Shown here: one piece after another, positions 1-8,555 of the stretch | How the letters are laid out: each line of letters begins with the position of its first letter | Numbering within the stretch: position 1 is the first letter of the stretch | Source: Emergencia timonensis | GTDB lineage: Bacteria; Bacillota; Clostridia; Peptostreptococcales; Anaerovoracaceae | Assembly (NCBI RefSeq): GCF_900086585.1 | Contig: NZ_FLKM01000009.1 | Location: 1,550,001 to 1,614,000 of the forward strand | Direction: 5' to 3' | Length of the DNA: 64,000 nt | Notes under the pieces: generated by a model | What the model saw: the letters and a program-made list of their open reading frames with translations, nothing else | The model's database searches: none | What the model was told of the DNA's origin: nothing | Made by a program: the position numbers and the translations under genes

Positions 1-2
1 AT

Positions 3-908
3 TTTATCTACAGGAAGCTCTTTCCTACAATCGGCGGCAATGTGCGTCTGTTTCTGAATAACGAAGAGCCGCGCACCAAGTCTTTTGACGAGAATAGCGA
101 CAAAATCATCACCTATGGCGTAGAACGGCACGAAGAGTCTTTTACCAAGGACGGTACTTATCCGACCATGGCCTGTCCGAAGTGCAGACATAAAATTGTC
201 TTTGACTATTATAACAACGACGGAGTTGGCAAATTCCACTGTGTCAATTGCGGACACAGAAGTGACGACACAGCAGACTATACGGTTACCGATGTAAATT
301 TTGCTGATCGTTCGTTTAAATTTGAGGACGTAAGCTTCAATATGCCATATGACACGCCGTATATGTGCTATAACTATGCCGGCGCTTTAGCCGTTGCCAA
401 AGAACTGGGCGACATCAGTCCCGCAGAAGCGGCAAAGGCTTTCGGAGAATTCAAAAACGTGGGCGGCCGTTTTGAAATCTTGAAATATAAAGGCAAGACA
501 ATCAAATATATGAGAATCAAGCAGGAAAATCCAGAGACCTTACAGACCTGTATCAACGTCATGGCGGCAGATCCGGAAAAAAAGATGGTATGTTTGGGAT
601 TGTGTCCGCTGATTGACATGATTCCACACTACGCCAACTCCTTTTACGCATTTGACTGCCAATTAGATAAACTAGTACAGTCCAATGTGGAAAAGTATTT
701 CTGCTTCTCTGACAGAGTCTGCTATGACACTGCAAATAGATTGATTTACGAAGGGGTGGACAAGTCCATGATTTCCATCGCTGATACAGAAGAGGTGGAC
801 ACCATTTTCAAAGAAATTGAAAGCGTTGAAACAGATAATATCTATCTGATTACGTGGATTCATACGTTCTACTATATGAAAAAGTATATCGAAAAGGAGG
901 GAAGATAA
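3..908 (+). CDS. MurT-like Mur ligase subunit (C-terminal part, 5' end outside window)
   Basis: The reading frame is open from base 3, so this is the C-terminal ~300 residues of a longer protein (MurT is usually ~440 aa). Counting from the first in-window GTG (42), a four-cysteine zinc ribbon sits at C45, C48, C67, C70, as in MurT, the ligase half of the MurT-GatD complex that amidates lipid II D-Glu. The last ~110 residues align with the MurT C-terminal domain (DUF1727), but the family's ADG-DxSWxWD stretch is replaced by a sequence around PHYANSFYAFD, so the Asp that normally completes the glutaminase triad is not recognisable. The stop abuts the next ATG. It is a divergent MurT or paralogue; substrate uncertain. 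Confidence 0.8.
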   Translation, partial: FIYRKLFPTIGGNVRLFLNNEEPRTKSFDENSDKIITYGVERHEESFTKDGTYPTMACPKCRHKIVFDYYNNDGVGKFHCVNCGHRSDDTADYTVTDVNFADRSFKFEDVSFNMPYDTPYMCYNYAGALAVAKELGDISPAEAAKAFGEFKNVGGRFEILKYKGKTIKYMRIKQENPETLQTCINVMAADPEKKMVCLGLCPLIDMIPHYANSFYAFDCQLDKLVQSNVEKYFCFSDRVCYDTANRLIYEGVDKSMISIADTEEVDTIFKEIESVETDNIYLITWIHTFYYMKKYIEKEGR

Positions 909-1676
909 ATGAATACGATGAAAATAGCATGGCTCTTCCCGGACACATTGTATCTTCACGGCGAAAGAGGCAATATATTAGCTCTGGCTCGTTTTGCAGA
1001 GCTGGCAGGTTTTCAGGCACAGATCGAAAAAGTTGACTTTGAGACAGAGAATTTTGACGCGATGGATTATGACGTCATTTTTTGTCCGCCGGGAGAAATC
1101 GCATCCTATCCTACCATATTAGATTGGCTGAAACCTTATAAAGAACTGTTTCAGAATTTTGTAGAAGCTGGAAGGCCGATGGTTGTAACAGGAACCTCTA
1201 TTGCACTATGGGGCAGCAAAGTAGTACGAACAGATGGCAGTGAATTCGAAGGAATGGGACTCTTAGAAGTAGAAGCCAGAGAGAATGAAGCCGTCTATGG
1301 AGACGATATATATTTTTCCTGCAGCTACCACGGCGCAGAGATGGAAATTATCGGAAACCAGATTCAAATGGCTGATTTTATCAATCAAGGTGAGGAACCT
1401 TTTGGAAAGTTGATTTACGGTTATGGCAATACTGGCAAAAATCGGGAAGAAGGATTTCAAAAAAAGAATGCTATCTTCACCAACACTCTGGCGCCAATGC
1501 TGGTAGTCAGTCCGAAACTGACCATGGAAATCATCAAAGCGGCAGCAGAAAGCAAAGGTCTGCCAATTGAAAATATCCAGTTTGATATGGAGTTAGAAGA
1601 AAAATCCTTTGCGACGAAAAAAGAATTTATCTTTGGTAAAGAGAGCAGACTGACCAACTGTAAAGAGAAGGAATAG
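909..1676 (+). CDS. GatD-like class I glutamine amidotransferase, catalytic residues apparently missing
   Basis: 255 aa with the CobB/CobQ-like amidotransferase fold of GatD, the partner of MurT. The GYGNTG...EGF block near residues 171-183 and the APML block near 195-198 match the family's GYGNNGEDGxEG and HGPLL blocks. The nucleophile elbow, normally xCGGxQxLG, reads VTGTSIALWG (about 93-102) with no Cys. The second catalytic site, normally TYLHGP, reads TNTLAP (about 191-196) with no His. SD AAGGAGGG (895-902) lies inside the upstream gene and the start directly follows its stop, so the pair is co-translated. Fold and partnership are clear; ordinary glutaminase activity is doubtful. Confidence 0.8.
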   Translation: MNTMKIAWLFPDTLYLHGERGNILALARFAELAGFQAQIEKVDFETENFDAMDYDVIFCPPGEIASYPTILDWLKPYKELFQNFVEAGRPMVVTGTSIALWGSKVVRTDGSEFEGMGLLEVEARENEAVYGDDIYFSCSYHGAEMEIIGNQIQMADFINQGEEPFGKLIYGYGNTGKNREEGFQKKNAIFTNTLAPMLVVSPKLTMEIIKAAAESKGLPIENIQFDMELEEKSFATKKEFIFGKESRLTNCKEKE

Positions 1677-1680
1677 AAAA

Positions 1681-1709
1681 AGACGGCGTAAATAAGCGCC
1701 GTCTTTTAT
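1681..1709 (+). terminator. Rho-independent terminator after gatD-like gene
   Basis: Perfect 8-bp stem AGACGGCG / CGCCGTCT with an 8-nt loop followed by TTTTA. It ends the murT-gatD-like transcript and also faces the convergent small gene. Confidence 0.85.
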
Positions 1710-1720
1710 TCTCTTGAACA

Positions 1721-1963
1721 TCATGATTTTCTGGTTGTTTTGCTACAGTCGTTATCGTAATTGCCGCAGCCATTGTGAGAACCGAGAGAAACCTCAAGCC
1801 CAATTCCGCCTCGAATTGGGGAGATGACCATACCGATCACAATTCCGGCCATAAGTCCGCCTGCAACCATAAGCCCTTTTTCGATAGGCGTATGCTGTCT
1901 GTTAAAAAATTCCTTAATCTTGCACGGCTTGCATGCTGGAGCCGTATTTGTATCTTCACACAT
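1721..1963 (-). CDS. Small single-pass membrane protein, unknown function
   Basis: 80 aa preceded by AAGGAGGA at ideal spacing from the ATG (reverse strand near 1964-1980). The N-terminus has a cysteine-rich stretch (CEDTNTAPACKPCK). One hydrophobic glycine-rich segment spans about residues 30-50. The tail has further Cys and Asn/Asp residues. I do not recognise a family. It lies between convergent and co-directional genes without an obvious operon partner. Confidence 0.65.
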   Translation of the reverse strand: MCEDTNTAPACKPCKIKEFFNRQHTPIEKGLMVAGGLMAGIVIGMVISPIRGGIGLEVSLGSHNGCGNYDNDCSKTTRKS

Positions 1964-2003
1964 CTAACGTTCCTCCTTAGTTTTTTTATCGTTTTATCAT
2001 AGT

Positions 2004-2360
2004 TTAGAGTGGGATGTAAAGTTCCGTACCGATCATTAAATTATATGGATCGATATTTGGGTTCGCATTCATGACATCGTCTAATTTTACGCCATGTTTC
2101 TTTGCGATTAAGTACAAGGTGTCGCCAGCTTCTACGACATGAACCTTCATTGAAGGCATTGGTTTTTCTTCTGGTTTTGTAAGCTGAGATTCGTCTCCAG
2201 GGATGCATAGTCTTGTTCCAATCTCCAGATTATACGGATTGGTAATGCAGTTCACCTTCATTAAGAGACTTACAGGCAGATCGTATTTATCTGCAATGGT
2301 ATAAAGTGTATCACCTGCTGTAACAGTGTAAACGTCGATACACACAAGAGAATTATTCAT
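2004..2360 (-). CDS. Two-LysM-domain protein
   Basis: 118 aa from the ATG at 2360 preceded by AAAGGTGG; longer upstream readings lack a ribosome site. Two LysM modules are visible: YTVTAGDTLYTIADKY... to IGTRLCIPG (about 12-56) and HVVEAGDTLYLIAKKHG... to IGTELYIPL (about 73-118), joined by a Pro/Lys/Glu-rich linker. LysM binds N-acetylglucosamine-containing glycans such as peptidoglycan. There is no signal peptide and no catalytic domain, as in some clostridial spore-coat or cortex assembly proteins, so a sporulation role is possible but not shown. Confidence 0.85.
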   Translation of the reverse strand: MNNSLVCIDVYTVTAGDTLYTIADKYDLPVSLLMKVNCITNPYNLEIGTRLCIPGDESQLTKPEEKPMPSMKVHVVEAGDTLYLIAKKHGVKLDDVMNANPNIDPYNLMIGTELYIPL

Positions 2361-2475
2361 AAAAAACCACCTTTCATTTTTGACCATAAAGGCCATCTTT
2401 GTAATATAATATTTCAAATTGTTCAATTCTGTGATAAAATATGATGAAATATATTGGGAAAGGAAAGAATTAATT

Positions 2476-3192
2476 TTGAAACGTTTTGTTAAATCGCCAG
2501 TATTTGTCATTCTAATCATGCTGGTCATACTGAATATTGTAGAGGGCAGGTTTGAAAATCCAATGGATTGGCTCATGAGCGAACTGCTCATGCTTCCAGG
2601 CATCATTATCGGCCTCTCTTTCCATGAATTTGCTCATGGCATAGCATCTTATGCTTTAGGAGATCCTACGCCGAAACTGCAGGGGAGATTGACCATCAAC
2701 CCGGCGGCGCATATTGATCCCTTTGGATTCATCGCATTGCTTTTGGCAGGATTTGGCTGGGGCGTACCGGTACAGATTGACCCTAGATATTATAAGCACA
2801 GAAGAAGAGACGAGTTTCTGGTATCTATTGCCGGTGTAGTGATGAACTTCTTCATTGCCGTCATCTTTACCTTCATCTTGCGGATTATAATATCTGTCAA
2901 TCCAGCCTGGGCCTTTGGAGAAATTGGAAGTATTGTGGTGAATATCTTTCAGTATGTCATTCTAATCAACCTGGTTTTGATGATCTTCAACCTGCTTCCA
3001 GTGCCTCCATTGGATGGATTCGGCATTGTAACCCAGATTTTTAATCTGGAGAAGTATTCATGGTATTACAAAGTATATGACAAAGGATTTTTAATATTAT
3101 TAGTCCTGATATTTTTAAATGTCACAGATTATATACTGACTCCAGGAGTTGACTTCGTTTATGGCTGGCTGGTAAATACGATTATTTTTTAG
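2476..3192 (+). CDS. Site-2 protease family (M50) membrane metalloprotease
   Basis: 238 aa from TTG 2476, preceded by GGGAAAGGAAAG; an in-frame TTG at 2419 would add 19 residues but has no clear SD. The zinc motif HEFAH lies in the second hydrophobic segment (about residues 49-53) and the downstream NLLPVPPLDG motif supplies the Asp ligand, both hallmarks of the short YwhC/Rv-type M50 family. Several transmembrane helices are evident. These enzymes cut substrates within or near the membrane; the substrate here is unknown. It is transcribed divergently from the LysM gene. Confidence 0.88.
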   Translation: MKRFVKSPVFVILIMLVILNIVEGRFENPMDWLMSELLMLPGIIIGLSFHEFAHGIASYALGDPTPKLQGRLTINPAAHIDPFGFIALLLAGFGWGVPVQIDPRYYKHRRRDEFLVSIAGVVMNFFIAVIFTFILRIIISVNPAWAFGEIGSIVVNIFQYVILINLVLMIFNLLPVPPLDGFGIVTQIFNLEKYSWYYKVYDKGFLILLVLIFLNVTDYILTPGVDFVYGWLVNTIIF

Positions 3193-3202
3193 AAAGCATG
3201 AG

Positions 3203-3239
3203 GCCCGCAGATAAAATCTGCGGGCTGTTCGCTTTTTTG
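3203..3239 (+). terminator. Terminator hairpin after M50 protease gene
   Basis: Perfect 10-bp stem GCCCGCAGAT / ATCTGCGGGC with a 3-nt loop, followed after a short gap by TTTTTT. Nothing gene-like lies from here to the CIRCE element. Confidence 0.8.
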
Positions 3240-3366
3240 ACGCAGTTCCGCGTCAAATATTTTTAAAATTCCCATACTCCAAAACCATTGACTTCCCCAT
3301 ACAGCGGTTGTAAGATTATTCCAATAATCATAACAGAGGGACATATTGAAAGGAGAAGAAAAATTA

Positions 3367-3393
3367 TTAGCACTCTATGTAGGTGAGTGCTAA
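3367..3393. promoter_or_regulatory. CIRCE operator (HrcA binding site)
   Basis: TTAGCACTC, nine bases, GAGTGCTAA: a perfect match to the CIRCE consensus bound by the heat-shock repressor HrcA. It lies 98 bp upstream of the clpB start and just upstream of a promoter-like pair, so clpB is very likely in the HrcA regulon. Confidence 0.95.
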
Positions 3394-3400
3394 AAAACGC

Positions 3401-3429
3401 TTTACTTTTTGTTTTAATAGGTATAGAAT
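3401..3429 (+). promoter_or_regulatory. Putative clpB promoter
   Basis: TTTACT, 17 bp, TAGAAT, immediately downstream of the CIRCE inverted repeat. Match to sigma-A is moderate. Confidence 0.5.
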
Positions 3430-3491
3430 AAGACTAGAGATTAAAAATAAAGCTAAACTAATAAATGTTACATGATTTGGGGGTGAACATT

Positions 3492-6083
3492 ATGAACATA
3501 GAGAGATTTACGCAAAATGCACAGACAGCGATTATGGATTGTCAAAATATCGCTATTTCCGAAGGGCATCAGATGCTGGATGGAGAGCACTTGCATCTGG
3601 CTTTGCTGATGCAGAAAGACGGATTGATTCCAAAGCTTCTGAAATACATGGAGGTGGATCCGACGTCACTGATTGCAGACCTGGAAGAGCAGATGGAAAA
3701 GCTTCCGAAGGTCTCAGGCGCAGCAGATAATATCTATTCTTCCAGAAGACTGAATCAGATTTTGATGGATGCGGAGAAAAATGCTGACAAATTCAAAGAC
3801 GAATATGTCAGTGTAGAGCACATCTACCTGGCCCTTTTAGGAGAAAGAGGCACGCCGTCTGCTAAGATTTTCTCTAAGTACAATATTACAAAAGACAAAT
3901 TCTTAGAAGCATTGTCCAAGGTCAGAGGCAATCAGAGAGTTACCAGTCAGAATCCAGAAGAGAATTATGACGCCTTGAACAAATATGGCCGCGACTTGGT
4001 GGAAATGGCTAGAGAGGGCAAGCTGGATCCCGTTATCGGAAGAGACAGCGAAATCAGACATGCCATTCAGATTTTGTCCAGAAGAACCAAAAATAATCCC
4101 GTTCTTATCGGTGAACCGGGAGTCGGCAAAACCGCGGTCGTAGAGGGGCTGGCACAGAGAATTCTTAACGGAGACGTACCGGAAGGACTAAAGGATAAAA
4201 CCATCTTTGCTCTGGACATGGGCGCTTTAATTGCAGGCGCTAAATTTCGTGGAGAATTTGAAGAGAGATTAAAGGCCGTTTTAAACGAAGTCGAGAAATC
4301 GGAAGGAAGAATCATTTTATTTATCGACGAGATTCATAACATCGTCGGCGCTGGCAGAACGGAAGGCTCCATGGATGCAGGAAACCTGCTGAAGCCAAAA
4401 CTGGCCAGAGGAGAACTGCACTGCATCGGTGCGACGACCTTAGACGAATACAGAAAGTATATCGAGAAGGACGCTGCGCTAGAGAGGCGTTTTCAAAAGG
4501 TCATGGTCGACCAGCCGTCGGTTGAGGATACCATCTCTATTCTGAGAGGTTTGAAGGAACGTTTTGAAATACACCACGGCGTCAGAATCACAGATAACGC
4601 TCTGATTGCCTGTGCGACCTTGTCAGATCGGTATATCTCTGACAGATTCCTGCCTGATAAGGCGATTGACTTGATGGACGAGGCGGCTTCAAAGATCAGA
4701 ACGGAAATTGACAGTATGCCGACAGAGCTGGATGAAATCTCCAGAAAAATCATGCAGCTGGAAATTGAGAAGCAAGCCCTTGGCAAGGAAACCGACAGAG
4801 GCTCAAAGGCAAGGCTGGAAACCCTGGAGAAAGAATTGGCCCAACTGAAAGAAGAAAACGCCTCTATGCGGGCACAGTGGGAAAATGAGAAAAAAGCGAT
4901 CACCGAACTGAAAGGCACGAAAGAACAGATTGAAGAAGTAAAGCATCAGATGGAAGAGGCTGAGAGAAACTACGACCTTGAAAAATTAGCACAGCTGAAA
5001 TATGGCGTGCTGCCCGAATTAGAGAAAAAGCTGGAAGAAGAAAAACGCAGCAATGAAAACTCAGAAGAGAATCGTCTATTAAAAGAAGAAGTCGGTGAAG
5101 AAGAAATTGCCGATGTAGTCTCCGGCTGGACAGGGATTCCTGTTGCAAAGCTGGTAGAATCTGAAAAGGAAAAACTGCTGAAATTGCCAGATATTCTGCA
5201 CACAAGGGTAGTCGGCCAGGAAGAAGGTGTTTTGTCGGTCTCTGAGGCTATTTTAAGGGCTAGAGCGGGTCTGAAGGAAGAGAACCGGCCCATTGGCTCT
5301 TTCATTTTCCTCGGTCCAACAGGGGTAGGTAAGACAGAGCTGGCCAAAGCCTTGTCAGAAGCCCTCTTTGATACTGAGAAAAACATGATTAGAATTGACA
5401 TGTCAGAATATATGGAGAAGCATTCTGTATCCAGACTAGTAGGCGCGCCTCCAGGATATGTAGGTTATGACGAAGGCGGTCAGCTGACAGAAGCCGTAAG
5501 AAGGCGTCCATACAGCGTTATTCTCTTCGACGAAATTGAAAAAGCTCATCCTGACGTATTTAACATCTTGCTTCAGCTGTTGGACGATGGGCGTTTGACC
5601 GATAATCAAGGAAGAACCGTAGACTTTAAAAATACGATTATCATCATGACGTCCAATATCGGCAGCAGTGAGTTAATTGACAATATCAAGGCTGACGGCT
5701 CTATCGATGCGGCGACAAAGGAAAATGTGGAAAACCAGCTTAAGAATTACTTCAGACCGGAGTTCCTCAACAGAATTGACGACATCGTCGTATTCAGCCC
5801 GCTGACGGAGCAGCAGATCGTCAAAATCATCGAGCTGTCACTGGTCGGTTTGGAACACCGCCTGGCTGAGCGTGATGTCAAACTGGAACTGACAGATAAG
5901 GGTAAAAAATTCATCGCAAGAGAATCTTATGATCCGAATTACGGTGCAAGACCGGTGAAGAGATACCTGCAGAAGAACGTGGAAACACAGCTGGCGTCAA
6001 AACTGATTAAAGGTGAGATTGTTGACGGCGACACTGTGGTCATCGATTCCAACGGAGAAGCGCTTTTGTTTACAACAAAATAG
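3492..6083 (+). CDS. clpB: ATP-dependent disaggregase ClpB (Hsp104 family)
   Basis: 863 aa from ATG 3492 (SD GGGGGTGA; an ATG at 3465 lacks one), the normal ClpB length. Order: Clp N-domain repeats (about 1-145), first AAA+ domain with GEPGVGKT and FIDEIHN, a long Glu/Lys-rich coiled-coil middle domain (about 400-530) that separates ClpB from ClpC/ClpA, second AAA+ domain with GPTGVGKT and LFDEIEKAH, and the C-terminal D2-small domain. No ClpP-docking tripeptide is apparent. It resolves aggregated proteins with DnaK. CIRCE-controlled, single-gene transcript with its own terminator. Confidence 0.98.
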   Translation: MNIERFTQNAQTAIMDCQNIAISEGHQMLDGEHLHLALLMQKDGLIPKLLKYMEVDPTSLIADLEEQMEKLPKVSGAADNIYSSRRLNQILMDAEKNADKFKDEYVSVEHIYLALLGERGTPSAKIFSKYNITKDKFLEALSKVRGNQRVTSQNPEENYDALNKYGRDLVEMAREGKLDPVIGRDSEIRHAIQILSRRTKNNPVLIGEPGVGKTAVVEGLAQRILNGDVPEGLKDKTIFALDMGALIAGAKFRGEFEERLKAVLNEVEKSEGRIILFIDEIHNIVGAGRTEGSMDAGNLLKPKLARGELHCIGATTLDEYRKYIEKDAALERRFQKVMVDQPSVEDTISILRGLKERFEIHHGVRITDNALIACATLSDRYISDRFLPDKAIDLMDEAASKIRTEIDSMPTELDEISRKIMQLEIEKQALGKETDRGSKARLETLEKELAQLKEENASMRAQWENEKKAITELKGTKEQIEEVKHQMEEAERNYDLEKLAQLKYGVLPELEKKLEEEKRSNENSEENRLLKEEVGEEEIADVVSGWTGIPVAKLVESEKEKLLKLPDILHTRVVGQEEGVLSVSEAILRARAGLKEENRPIGSFIFLGPTGVGKTELAKALSEALFDTEKNMIRIDMSEYMEKHSVSRLVGAPPGYVGYDEGGQLTEAVRRRPYSVILFDEIEKAHPDVFNILLQLLDDGRLTDNQGRTVDFKNTIIIMTSNIGSSELIDNIKADGSIDAATKENVENQLKNYFRPEFLNRIDDIVVFSPLTEQQIVKIIELSLVGLEHRLAERDVKLELTDKGKKFIARESYDPNYGARPVKRYLQKNVETQLASKLIKGEIVDGDTVVIDSNGEALLFTTK

Positions 6084-6095
6084 AACAAAAAATTG

Positions 6096-6128
6096 AGGAT
6101 TGTCTCCCTTTGAGACAATCCTTTTTTT
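6096..6128 (+). terminator. Terminator after clpB
   Basis: 11-bp perfect stem AGGATTGTCTC / GAGACAATCCT followed by T7. Confidence 0.92.
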
Positions 6129-6177
6129 AAAACTATCGTAAATTAACACAGTCGAGATTTTGGATTTTACATCAAGA

Positions 6178-6840
6178 TTACTTAAACTTCCGGCTTCCCG
6201 AATTATCCATATGAATGCTCATGGCGAGAGCGCCTCCTTCGACGTCTTTGGCCATGAAAGCATCAAATATCGCTTTATGCTCCTTCAGCACATTGGTTAG
6301 GTAGTCTGGTGCATAATAATTAGATGGATTACAGTGTTTCAAATAAACTTGATAAGAAGACAAAAGCTGTTTCAGCATTCTGTTATGTGTTGCATTGTAG
6401 ATGATTTGATGAAAAGCAGTATTGATGTTGAGCATTTTGTTGATATCGTTTTTCATCGTGTAGAATTCCATGAATTCAAAGGTCTCTTCCAGTTCGTTGA
6501 TTTCTTCTTCAGTAATTCTTTCAATGGCCCAACGCACCGCTTGTATTTCGTAGGCTTTTCTAAGCACATACATATCTTCAATGTCCTGTTCTGAAAGTCC
6601 TAATACAAAGGCGCCTCTATTGGGAATATTTTCAATCAGTCCGTCCATTTCTAACTGGCGCAGGGCTTCGCGAACAGGAGTCCTGCTCACTTTATACTCG
6701 TCGCAGATCTTTTGTTCCGTGAGTTTTTCGCCTGCTTTTAATTTTCCTGTGAGAATATCCTCTTGCAGTTCTGAGTAAAGATTGGTAGACAACGGTTGGT
6801 TACTAGTCTTACCGTCCTCTAAATATTGAATGATTGACAT
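6178..6840 (-). CDS. GntR family transcriptional regulator (FadR/FCD type)
   Basis: 220 aa from ATG 6840, with AAGGAGGA seven bases upstream. The N-terminal winged helix (about 20-85) carries the GntR signature KLTEQKICDEYKVSRTPVREALRQLE; the rest is an all-helical FCD ligand domain with scattered His/Asp/Asn that in relatives bind metal and small carboxylates. It is divergent from nth. Its own promoter is flanked by direct repeats (see 6863-6896), suggesting autoregulation. No adjacent catabolic operon reveals the ligand. Confidence 0.93.
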   Translation of the reverse strand: MSIIQYLEDGKTSNQPLSTNLYSELQEDILTGKLKAGEKLTEQKICDEYKVSRTPVREALRQLEMDGLIENIPNRGAFVLGLSEQDIEDMYVLRKAYEIQAVRWAIERITEEEINELEETFEFMEFYTMKNDINKMLNINTAFHQIIYNATHNRMLKQLLSSYQVYLKHCNPSNYYAPDYLTNVLKEHKAIFDAFMAKDVEGGALAMSIHMDNSGSRKFK

Positions 6841-6862
6841 TTTGTTCCTCCTTAATAACTGT

Positions 6863-6896
6863 ATACAATTATATGTCTGGCATACAATTTTGTCAA
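6863..6896 (-). promoter_or_regulatory. gntR promoter with overlapping direct-repeat operator
   Basis: Reverse strand: TTGACA (6891-6896), exactly 17 bp, TATAAT (6868-6873), a perfect consensus sigma-A promoter. The octamer AATTGTAT occurs twice (6882-6889 and 6863-6870), 19 bp apart, covering the spacer and the -10. The inner copy is part of TGTATACA, a palindrome typical of GntR-family operators. Autorepression is inferred. Confidence 0.75.
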
Positions 6897-6945
6897 GACT
6901 GTCAGCGGAAGATGAAATTCCATCTACTGACACAAGGATTACTGG

Positions 6946-6974
6946 TTGTCAAAATTTGTTTTTTCTTGTATAAT
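6946..6974 (+). promoter_or_regulatory. nth promoter
   Basis: TTGTCA, 17 bp, TATAAT. The -10 ends only 7 bp before the nth ATG, so the transcript would begin at or next to the start codon. Confidence 0.8.
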
Positions 6975-6981
6975 CTTTTGT

Positions 6982-7605
6982 ATGAAAAAAGAAGTGATAA
7001 ATAAGATATTGGATATCTTGGAAGAAACCTATCCTGAAGCGGAGTGTGCGCTTCATCATCAAAATGTATTTCAGCTGATTGTTTCAGTGGCATTGTCGGC
7101 ACAGACGACGGACAAGAGTGTTAACCAGGTTACGCCTGATTTGTTTGCCGCATATCCGGACGCCTTTGCCCTCGGCGATGCAGATCCAGAAGAAGTCAGC
7201 AAATACATAAAGCGAATCGGCATGTACAAAACCAAATCAAAAAATATCGTCAATATGGCCAAGGTTTTGGCAGAAAAATATGACGGGCAGGTTCCTGACG
7301 ACTACGATAAGTTGGTAGAACTGCCGGGTGTCGGCAGAAAAACCGCTAATGTAGTGCTGTCGGTAGGCTTTGGACATCAACGCATCGCCGTTGACACCCA
7401 TGTCTTCCGGGTTGCCAATCGAATCGGGCTCGTCAATGCAAAAGACGTGCTTAAAACAGAGCTTGCTTTGATGGAAGTTTTGCCGGAGGATCGCTGGTCC
7501 AGGACACATCATTCGCTGATTTTTCACGGCAGAAATTGCTGTGCGGCTAGAAAGCCGGACTGTGAGAACTGCAGTATCGCAGAATACTGCGAAAAGCATC
7601 TGTAA
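6982..7605 (+). CDS. nth: Endonuclease III, DNA glycosylase/AP lyase
   Basis: 207 aa, aligning from its first residues with E. coli Nth. The helix-hairpin-helix LPGVGRKTANV holds the catalytic Lys, VDTHVFRV holds the catalytic Asp, and the C-terminus has the [4Fe-4S] spacing C-x6-C-x2-C-x5-C. It excises oxidised pyrimidines in base-excision repair. No Shine-Dalgarno precedes ATG 6982 and the -10 box ends 7 bp upstream, so translation is probably leaderless. Confidence 0.97.
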   Translation: MKKEVINKILDILEETYPEAECALHHQNVFQLIVSVALSAQTTDKSVNQVTPDLFAAYPDAFALGDADPEEVSKYIKRIGMYKTKSKNIVNMAKVLAEKYDGQVPDDYDKLVELPGVGRKTANVVLSVGFGHQRIAVDTHVFRVANRIGLVNAKDVLKTELALMEVLPEDRWSRTHHSLIFHGRNCCAARKPDCENCSIAEYCEKHL

Positions 7606-7665
7606 AGATGAAATGGGTATTGGGGAAATAAGTTAAAATCTTTGTTCAATTTTTAAGGAGAACAT

Positions 7666-8481
7666 ATGAAGAAAAGACTTTTCATTTCCCTGATGGTAGT
7701 CGTATTGACGGTTATTGCCTTGCCGTTCAATACGGAGGAAGTACAGGCAAATAGTGAAAGTGCGAATTTTACGGGGAGCGCTTGCACAAGCGACGACAAT
7801 GCGGCGGCAACGATTGATTATGTCAAAAGCGAATATAAGCATATGAGTCGTTACAACGGCCCCGGGCAGTGTTGGGGTTATGCAGAAAAAGTGAGAGAGA
7901 TGCTGGCAAGTTCCAGCAGCACAAAATACTACACTGGTCTGAAAAACACCGCATCTAATTTTAAGAAGAAGTGTCTGGGCATCAAAGCCGGCTCTCATAT
8001 TCGGTTTTCCCATGGAAGCAGTTTTAACGGCTGGTCGGGGCATTCTGTCGCATTATTGAAGGTCTCCAAAGATCAGGTGATCTGGGCGGACAACAATTAC
8101 TACAGGAGCAATATCGTCTCCTATTATAAAGGGTCGATGAATGACTTCATGAAATGCTATGGGCAGTACGGCTATATCAATATGGTATCTGAGACGACAA
8201 AGTTTAAAACTTATACGACGCCCAAGTTATCCGTCGCAGCCAATCATTCTGCCGGTAAGATCAAACTCACCTGGTTGGCATCCACTGGGGCAGAGCGATA
8301 TGAAGTATATCGAAGTTATTCCAAAAAAGGTGATTATACAAAGATTGCAGAATCAGCGTCCACAAACTATGTCGATGATTCTGTAAAACGCGGCGTCAAA
8401 GTCTATTATAAAGTGAAAGCTGTTAAGAACAACCAAAGTAAATATGGAAACGTGGAAAGCATCAGCTTAAAAGACAAGTAA
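7666..8481 (+). CDS. Secreted papain-like/CHAP-type domain protein with C-terminal FnIII domain
   Basis: 271 aa with SD AAGGAG. A signal peptide spans residues 1 to about 28 (KKR then a hydrophobic core, ending near VQA). The middle region has Cys69 in GQCWGYAE, His126 in SGHSVALL and an Asp/Asn group in WADNNYY (about 140-145), the order and spacing of a papain-like Cys-His-Asp/Asn centre as in CHAP or NlpC/P60 amidases. Residues ~187-268 look like a fibronectin type III domain (KLTW, YEVYRS, YYKVKAV). It is probably an extracellular or wall-associated peptidase or amidase; exact family not identified. Confidence 0.75.
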   Translation: MKKRLFISLMVVVLTVIALPFNTEEVQANSESANFTGSACTSDDNAAATIDYVKSEYKHMSRYNGPGQCWGYAEKVREMLASSSSTKYYTGLKNTASNFKKKCLGIKAGSHIRFSHGSSFNGWSGHSVALLKVSKDQVIWADNNYYRSNIVSYYKGSMNDFMKCYGQYGYINMVSETTKFKTYTTPKLSVAANHSAGKIKLTWLASTGAERYEVYRSYSKKGDYTKIAESASTNYVDDSVKRGVKVYYKVKAVKNNQSKYGNVESISLKDK

Positions 8482-8555
8482 AATCATAATATAAGGACTT
8501 GTCTAAAAATGAAAAACTGCGTACAGGACGATATTGAAAGGTTTCTGTACAGCTA

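Noticed and set aside
3465..3491. Upstream ATG as clpB start
   Set aside because: It lacks a ribosome site, while ATG 3492 has GGGGGTGA at proper spacing and matches the ClpB N-terminus.
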